DNA of 64,000 bases from contig FMEL01000014.1 in assembly GCA_900066355.1 (NCBI GenBank), forward strand, positions 27,166 to 91,165, written 5' to 3'. The notes below the pieces were generated by a model. The model searched no databases. It saw only the letters and a program-made list of their open reading frames with translations, and was not told the origin of the DNA. Source of the stretch: an uncultured Ruminococcus sp. (GTDB lineage: Bacteria > Bacillota > Clostridia > Lachnospirales > Lachnospiraceae). Below are positions 59,953 through 64,000 of the stretch, in pieces. Every line of letters begins with the position of its first letter. The first letter of the stretch is position 1. The translations under genes were made by a program, and so were the position numbers.

Positions 59953-59971
59953 CTTTCCCTGTGTCTCTATC

Positions 59972-60769
59972 TCACTGTCGCTTTATATATTTTGTGGCAA
60001 CAAATCCATAATACTTACCGGCAATTCGTACATAATACCACTCTGAACCATCTGAGGCTTTTATGGTGTCACAGATGTCAACCAGATTACCTTCCCGAAG
60101 CAATGGCCACTTCTTGATGACTGGACTTTCCACATCCGCCCACGATCTGACATTCAACTCTTTTGCCGTAACTTTACCGACATATTGCGGCCTTCTTTTC
60201 AGAGTAGATGCCACGTCCACGCTTGTCGATTCCCCTGATGTTCCGTAATTGATCCATACATAGCCGTCTATTGCGGGATCTCCTCTACGATATCGTTTGT
60301 TCCTGCACGAACCGCCGTTTGCAACGACACCCGCTGAACTTGAAGTATTTCCCTCATTTGTATAGATGTAGCTTCCATTATAATTGATAATTGATCCTAT
60401 ATGTGTCCCATTTCGAAAAACGACCAGTGCTCCTTTTTTCGGTGTTTTTTTCCATGTACCATTATTTTTTGCATGTCTTGTCACACTTCGACAGTTATAA
60501 AAACCGCCTCCCATGATCTGCAGAGCTTTTTTCAGTCCGAATATTTTTACCAGTTTCCAGAACTGATAAACAGCACACCATGGCTGCCCCTGACATCCCG
60601 GCTGTCCCCACCTGTTGACATCCCTCGCAAATTTTGTATAATTATTGCTTCCTGCATTCCTCGTAAAATCATCCAGATATGCATTGCTTCTTTTTTCCAG
60701 ATAGGGTCTGTTTCCGCCTTTATCCGCATAAAAATTACCAAGATCTGTAAAATCTTTTAAGAGACTCAT
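59972..60769 (-). CDS. Phage-type endolysin with an SH3 domain
   Basis: The 265-residue protein has a CHAP or NlpC/P60-like N-terminal domain, with probable Cys65 (GQPWCAVYQF), His123 (NGTHIGSI) and an acidic partner near Glu139. Residues 200-265 form an SH3b wall-binding domain (ELNVRSWADVESPVIKKW). It should cleave peptide bonds in peptidoglycan. No signal peptide is present, as in holin-dependent lysins. It follows the holin-like gene by 48 bases. No other phage gene is nearby. Confidence 0.85.
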   Translation of the reverse strand: MSLLKDFTDLGNFYADKGGNRPYLEKRSNAYLDDFTRNAGSNNYTKFARDVNRWGQPGCQGQPWCAVYQFWKLVKIFGLKKALQIMGGGFYNCRSVTRHAKNNGTWKKTPKKGALVVFRNGTHIGSIINYNGSYIYTNEGNTSSSAGVVANGGSCRNKRYRRGDPAIDGYVWINYGTSGESTSVDVASTLKRRPQYVGKVTAKELNVRSWADVESPVIKKWPLLREGNLVDICDTIKASDGSEWYYVRIAGKYYGFVATKYIKRQ

Positions 60770-60817
60770 ATCATCACTCCCCTCTTTATATAGTAAGCAG
60801 AGTGATGTCTGTTTGTT

Positions 60818-61141
60818 TCATTGATCTTTCTTTTTGTATTGTGTTCGATCCCAGATTCCTTTTATTTTTTCCCATCCTCCTGTTGCAACGAGATACACCG
60901 GAAAAGCACCGAGCAGCGCCGCCATAACATAATACCACGTGATTTTTACGGCATACCATGTACATAAAGCAATCAGCGTAACCGGACAGAGGATCAGAGA
61001 TACCACAAGCGCGACAACACTTGTCGGAATCTTTTTTAATTTCGGCAATTCTTTCAGCACCTGCACAATAATTGCGACTAAGAATGCAAGCCCTCCGATC
61101 AAAGCGATTCCATATGTGGTATACTGCATAATTTCCTGCAT
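60818..61141 (-). CDS. Holin-like small membrane protein
   Basis: The 107-residue protein has an N-terminal hydrophobic segment (about 9-29), two more segments (about 42-62 and 68-90) and a charged C-terminal tail ending KKKDQ. This size, topology and its place before a lysin fit a phage holin. GGAG lies 7 bases before the ATG. The pair is a lysis cassette, either a domesticated remnant or a cellular autolysis unit. Confidence 0.75.
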   Translation of the reverse strand: MQEIMQYTTYGIALIGGLAFLVAIIVQVLKELPKLKKIPTSVVALVVSLILCPVTLIALCTWYAVKITWYYVMAALLGAFPVYLVATGGWEKIKGIWDRTQYKKKDQ

Positions 61142-61220
61142 TTCAAAACTCCATCTTTTACTTTCTCTATATTATATGCTATTATAAAAACAAATTTTTA
61201 CGATGGAGGACAATTTCATT

Positions 61221-62087
61221 ATGAAATTAACTCAGTTAGAATATTTTTGTGTTGCTGCGCGATACCACAATATCACGAAGGCTGCCAAAGAACTTTTTGT
61301 AACACAGCCATCCATTTCCAATGCGATCCGCACTTTGGAGGAAGAATTTGGCGTCAATCTTTTTTTCCGCAATAATAACAAACTGACCCTCACTCCAGAG
61401 GGAGAGCTTTTTTATAAAAGTGCTGAAGAACTTCTTGCACATGCAGATTCCGTAGAATCTGAATTTCACGAACTACGCAAAAAGATCATTCCCATACGTA
61501 TCGGAATACCGCCGATGCTCGGAACCATCTATCTTCCGGAACTCTATTTTTCACTGAAAAAAAATTTTCCAGAGGTTGATTTTCGCCTTTATGAATTCGG
61601 CTCAATCAAAGCCTGCAATCTCGTACTCGAGGAAAAACTGGATGTAGCGATTGTAAACGCAGAGCAACCTGCCATTGACAAATGCAATTCCCGCATCATC
61701 GATACAGAGGATCTGCTTTTCTGTGTCTCACCGGAACATCCGCTTGCCGGCCAGCAGACTATCCTTCTAAATATGCTTGCCAACGAACCTCTGATTCTTT
61801 TTAATACCGATTCTGTTCAGGTAATGACCCTCACACGCCAGTTCAAGGCAGTCGGCGTCAATCCACATGTGCTCCTGAACACCAGCCAGATTACCACACT
61901 TCTCAATATGGTAAAAACCGAGCAGGTCGGCACTTTCCTGTACCGCTCTATTGTTGACGCCCATCCGGAAATAATTGGAATTCCGGTCATGCCTTCCATC
62001 GAACAGCGTATTGGTGTTATCTGGAAAAAAGGGAAATATCAGAACACCACCACGGAAAAAGTCATCAAATACATAGAAAATTTCTAA
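61221..62087 (+). CDS. LysR-family transcriptional regulator
   Basis: The 288-residue protein has the N-terminal winged helix-turn-helix (LEYFCVAARYHNITKAAKEL, then QPSISNAIRTLEEEFG) and a C-terminal effector-binding domain of the periplasmic-binding fold (about 90-288). The ATG at 61221 is chosen since GGAGG lies about 11 bases upstream; the longer start at 61203 is not supported. It is divergent from the holin/lysin pair and convergent with the AGCS gene. The nearby fumarase/transporter operon is a possible target, but no shared operator was identified. Confidence 0.92.
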   Translation: MKLTQLEYFCVAARYHNITKAAKELFVTQPSISNAIRTLEEEFGVNLFFRNNNKLTLTPEGELFYKSAEELLAHADSVESEFHELRKKIIPIRIGIPPMLGTIYLPELYFSLKKNFPEVDFRLYEFGSIKACNLVLEEKLDVAIVNAEQPAIDKCNSRIIDTEDLLFCVSPEHPLAGQQTILLNMLANEPLILFNTDSVQVMTLTRQFKAVGVNPHVLLNTSQITTLLNMVKTEQVGTFLYRSIVDAHPEIIGIPVMPSIEQRIGVIWKKGKYQNTTTEKVIKYIENF

Positions 62088-62101
62088 ATCTATTCATAAC
62101 C

Positions 62102-62136
62102 AAAAAGATAGCTGACACAAGGTCAACTATCTTTTT
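62102..62136. terminator. Bidirectional terminator between lysR and the AGCS symporter
   Basis: AAAAAGATAG/CTATCTTTTT with inner TGAC/GTCA and loop ACAAG. It overlaps the last codons and stop of the minus-strand symporter gene. Confidence 0.88.
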
Positions 62137-63568
62137 TTCGGTTCCACGCTCCGGTCTCATCTTTGATACCGAATTTTGCCGGATCAAACACCGGATTCTT
62201 ACCGCTTTTCTTTTGTTTTTCGTAATCTCGCAGGATTTCTACAGCTTTTGGTGCAAGAAGTGCGATTGCAATGATATTTGCCCATGCCATAAGTCCGTAT
62301 CCGATATCACCCATTGCCCATACAGCATCTGCATTTACAATTGCCCCAAGGAAAGATGCTGCAAGGAACACTGCTCTGGCGATTGCAACTGCCTTTTTGC
62401 TGTTACCTGTCAGATAACGGATATTGGATTCTGCCTGATAACAATATCCCGTCATAGACGTAAATACAAACAAAACAATAATGATGGCAAGTGCCTTGCC
62501 ACTCCACGTTCCAAAAGTACTTATCAATGCATGCTGTGTCCATTTGATTCCGGATTCCAGCCCGCCGGTCTGACTGATCAGAAGATTTCCGGCTGCATCA
62601 GCTACATCAAATGTACCTGTCAAAAGAACGATCATTGCTGTTGCTGTTCCGATAAATAATGTATCCACATAAATGGAAAATGACTGGATCAATCCCTGTT
62701 TTGCAGGATGTGAACATTCTGCTGCTGCAGAAACGATCGCACCACATCCCATTCCCGCTTCATTGGAATAAATACCACGTTTGACTCCCCATGAAACTGC
62801 AGAACCAACAATACCTCCCAGTACTGCATGCACTCCGAATGCAGACTGAATGATCATTTTCAGGATTCCCGGAAGTTTGGTAATATTGAGTCCCAGAATA
62901 ATGACTGCCGCAAGAATATATACCGCACACATCGCCGGCGCAAGTAATTCCGCAATCTGTGCGATTCTTTTAATACTTCCATAAACAACAATACCGAGGA
63001 TTACACAACAGATAGCACCGACAAGAATTTTATTTACAGAAAATGCTTCTTCAAAAACTGTTACAAGTGAGTTAATCTGCACACCCGGCATGAGAAATCC
63101 AGGTCCCAGAAATGCAACAATTGCAAAAAGGATCGCATACGGTTTGCATTTTAACCCTTTTTCTATGTAATATGCCGGGCCTCCTGAAAATTCTCCATCC
63201 GGATTTTTGACCTTGTAAGCCTGTCCCAGCGCAGATTCTACAAATGCAGAAGCCGCTCCGATTGCCGCGATCATCCACATCCAGAATACAGAACCCGGAC
63301 CTCCGTAAAAAATCGCAGAAGCAACACCGGCAATATTTCCCATTCCAACACGAGCACCTACCGTTGTCGCAAATGCCTGAAACGGAGTAATTCCGCTTTC
63401 ACTTTCTTCTTTATCCATTAAAAGATGAATCATTTCTTTCATCAGTCGAATCTGTGGGAATTTCAATCTGACTGAAAGATACAATCCCACACCGAGACAT
63501 AATACAACAAGTACCATGCTCCATACTAACGAGTCTATGTTATTCACAAATACTGAAAATTTTTCCAT
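62123..63568 (-). CDS. Alanine/glycine:cation symporter (AGCS family)
   Basis: The 481-residue membrane protein has about ten or eleven hydrophobic segments. The family motifs are MGNIAGVASAIFYGGPGSVFWMW, given here only as its core GVASAIFYGGPG, then FSGGPAYYIEKGLK and GIYSNEAGMGCGA. AGCS proteins take up alanine, glycine or (in some) glutamine with sodium or protons. AGAGG precedes the ATG. A leader of about 100 bases contains an intrinsic terminator (63603-63662), so expression is probably attenuated. No glycine riboswitch is seen. Confidence 0.93.
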   Translation of the reverse strand: MEKFSVFVNNIDSLVWSMVLVVLCLGVGLYLSVRLKFPQIRLMKEMIHLLMDKEESESGITPFQAFATTVGARVGMGNIAGVASAIFYGGPGSVFWMWMIAAIGAASAFVESALGQAYKVKNPDGEFSGGPAYYIEKGLKCKPYAILFAIVAFLGPGFLMPGVQINSLVTVFEEAFSVNKILVGAICCVILGIVVYGSIKRIAQIAELLAPAMCAVYILAAVIILGLNITKLPGILKMIIQSAFGVHAVLGGIVGSAVSWGVKRGIYSNEAGMGCGAIVSAAAECSHPAKQGLIQSFSIYVDTLFIGTATAMIVLLTGTFDVADAAGNLLISQTGGLESGIKWTQHALISTFGTWSGKALAIIIVLFVFTSMTGYCYQAESNIRYLTGNSKKAVAIARAVFLAASFLGAIVNADAVWAMGDIGYGLMAWANIIAIALLAPKAVEILRDYEKQKKSGKNPVFDPAKFGIKDETGAWNRKKDS

Positions 63569-63602
63569 ACATTCCTCTTTTCTGATTTTCTTTTTATCTG
63601 AT

Positions 63603-63709
63603 AATCAAAAAAATAAAAGGCTCCCCATGGTACGCACACTTTATCGTGTTATCGTGGAGAGCTGTTAACTCATTAAATCTATAATACACTTTATTTCAAT
63701 AAAAAGCAA
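63603..63709 (-). promoter_or_regulatory. Promoter and leader terminator of the AGCS symporter
   Basis: TTGCTT, 17 bases, TATTAT (63681-63709) is followed after about 10 transcribed bases by stem GCTCTCCA/TGGGGAGC with inner ACAC/GTGT (63620-63662) and a long U-run. The layout matches the leaders of the two glutamine synthetase genes. Confidence 0.7.
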
Positions 63710-63776
63710 TAAAATGTGACAATTTGGAGTCCTCTCCGGCGCTCCTGTATCCTGTATTTTGGATGAAAAGCAAAAA

Positions 63777-63809
63777 GTCGGAAAGCCTTAATTTAAAAGA
63801 CTTTCCGAC
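63777..63809 (-). terminator. Terminator of the rRNA/tRNA-Trp transcript
   Basis: Minus-strand stem GTCGGAAAG/CTTTCCGAC with a 15-base loop, then UUUUU, about 10 bases beyond tRNA-Trp. Confidence 0.88.
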
Positions 63810-63819
63810 CCGCTAAAAA

Positions 63820-63890
63820 CAGGGGATGAGAGAATCGAACTCCCACCAAAGGTTTTGGAGACCCCTATCATACCATTTGACCAATCCCCT
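63820..63890 (-). tRNA. tRNA-Trp (anticodon CCA)
   Basis: The minus strand folds to a 71-base cloverleaf: acceptor AGGGGAT/ATCCCCT, anticodon stem GGGGT/ACCTT with loop CTCCAAA, T-arm GGGAG/CTCTC with TTCGATT, discriminator G. CCA is not encoded. It follows the 23S gene by about 67 bases and probably shares its transcript. Confidence 0.93.
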
Positions 63891-63957
63891 ACATCATCGT
63901 ATCTTCAAAACCACATACATGTTGACAATCAACTGAATCTTTCTGACCATGCTTTTT

Positions 63958-64000
63958 GGTCAAGCCCTCACCCTATTAGTAGCAGTCAGCTCCATGTGTT
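63958..64000 (-). rRNA. 23S ribosomal RNA, 3' end (partial)
   Basis: The minus strand reads AACACATGGAGCTGACTGCT then ACTAATAGGGTGAGGGCTTGACC, which matches the well-known 3' end of bacterial 23S rRNA (GTGGAGCTGACTG...ACTAAT...GCTTAACC). The gene continues past the window. No 5S gene lies between it and tRNA-Trp. Confidence 0.9.

Noticed and set aside
59972..62087. Prophage covering the lysin, holin and LysR genes
   Set aside because: No structural, replication or integrase gene and no attachment repeat was seen; flanking genes are ordinary metabolism.
63569..63720. Glycine riboswitch upstream of the AGCS symporter
   Set aside because: The leader is only about 100 bases and lacks the tandem aptamer core; only a terminator hairpin is visible.

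Overview
The window is a chromosomal segment of a low-to-moderate GC Firmicute, most likely a gut Lachnospiraceae (the Blautia / Dorea / Ruminococcus neighbourhood). The evidence is gene content: type III glutamine synthetase, an ANTAR regulator beside glnA, DapL-type lysine synthesis, a non-discriminating AspRS with GatCAB, and SipW-type secretion. Sigma-A promoters and strong AGGAGG ribosome sites also fit. The genus is inferred; no marker gene is complete here. Most genes are on the minus strand and lie in tight operons. There is no transposase, CRISPR array or full prophage.

Layout. 1-4 kb: a pseudouridine synthase, ligA, metA operon. 4-5.7 kb: a cell-wall-repeat protein, an SH3 protein and tRNA-Arg. 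5.7-11.2 kb: a three-subunit molybdenum hydroxylase followed by two membrane proteins. 11.3-13.4 kb: leuA under a leucine T-box. 13.4-19 kb: a dlt-like cassette (MBOAT, SGNH/DltD-like, adenylation enzyme, PLP decarboxylase, carrier protein). 19-22.4 kb: four secreted proteins with cell-wall-binding-type repeats or low-complexity tails. 22.4-27.8 kb: tRNA-Pro and a SipW/TasA-type surface-fibre operon with an adhesin. 27.9-33 kb: ilvN-ilvC, then a peptidase, HAD phosphatase and tyrosine phosphatase operon. 33-39.7 kb: aspS-gatCAB-dapL and the ANTAR regulator. 39.7-54.8 kb: nitrogen assimilation (glnA-like, gltBD, pyrG, purF, type III glnN, amtB-PII fusion). 54.9-64 kb: TRIC channel, P1 peptidase, dicarboxylate transporter with two-subunit fumarase, an isolated endolysin/holin pair, a LysR regulator, an AGCS symporter, tRNA-Trp and the 3' end of a 23S rRNA gene.

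How it works together. The centre of the window is a glutamine/glutamate hub: ammonium entry and sensing (Amt fused to PII), glutamine formation (GSIII), GOGAT, and glutamine-consuming enzymes (GatCAB, CTP synthase, PurF). Several of these genes share one layout: a strong promoter followed almost at once by an intrinsic terminator. An ANTAR-type antitermination protein is encoded directly behind the glnA-like gene. That glnA-like protein has lost the conserved ammonium-site residues, so the type III enzyme may be the real glutamine synthetase.

The most novel candidates are: (1) the dlt-like cassette with a built-in PLP decarboxylase, which would put a decarboxylated amino acid on an envelope polymer; (2) the divergent GSI with its attenuated nitrogen regulon; (3) the structured leader between glnN and amtB; (4) the SipW/TasA-like fibre operon beside the secreted transglutaminase-like operon. 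All positions, motifs and start choices were read by eye; no database search was run.
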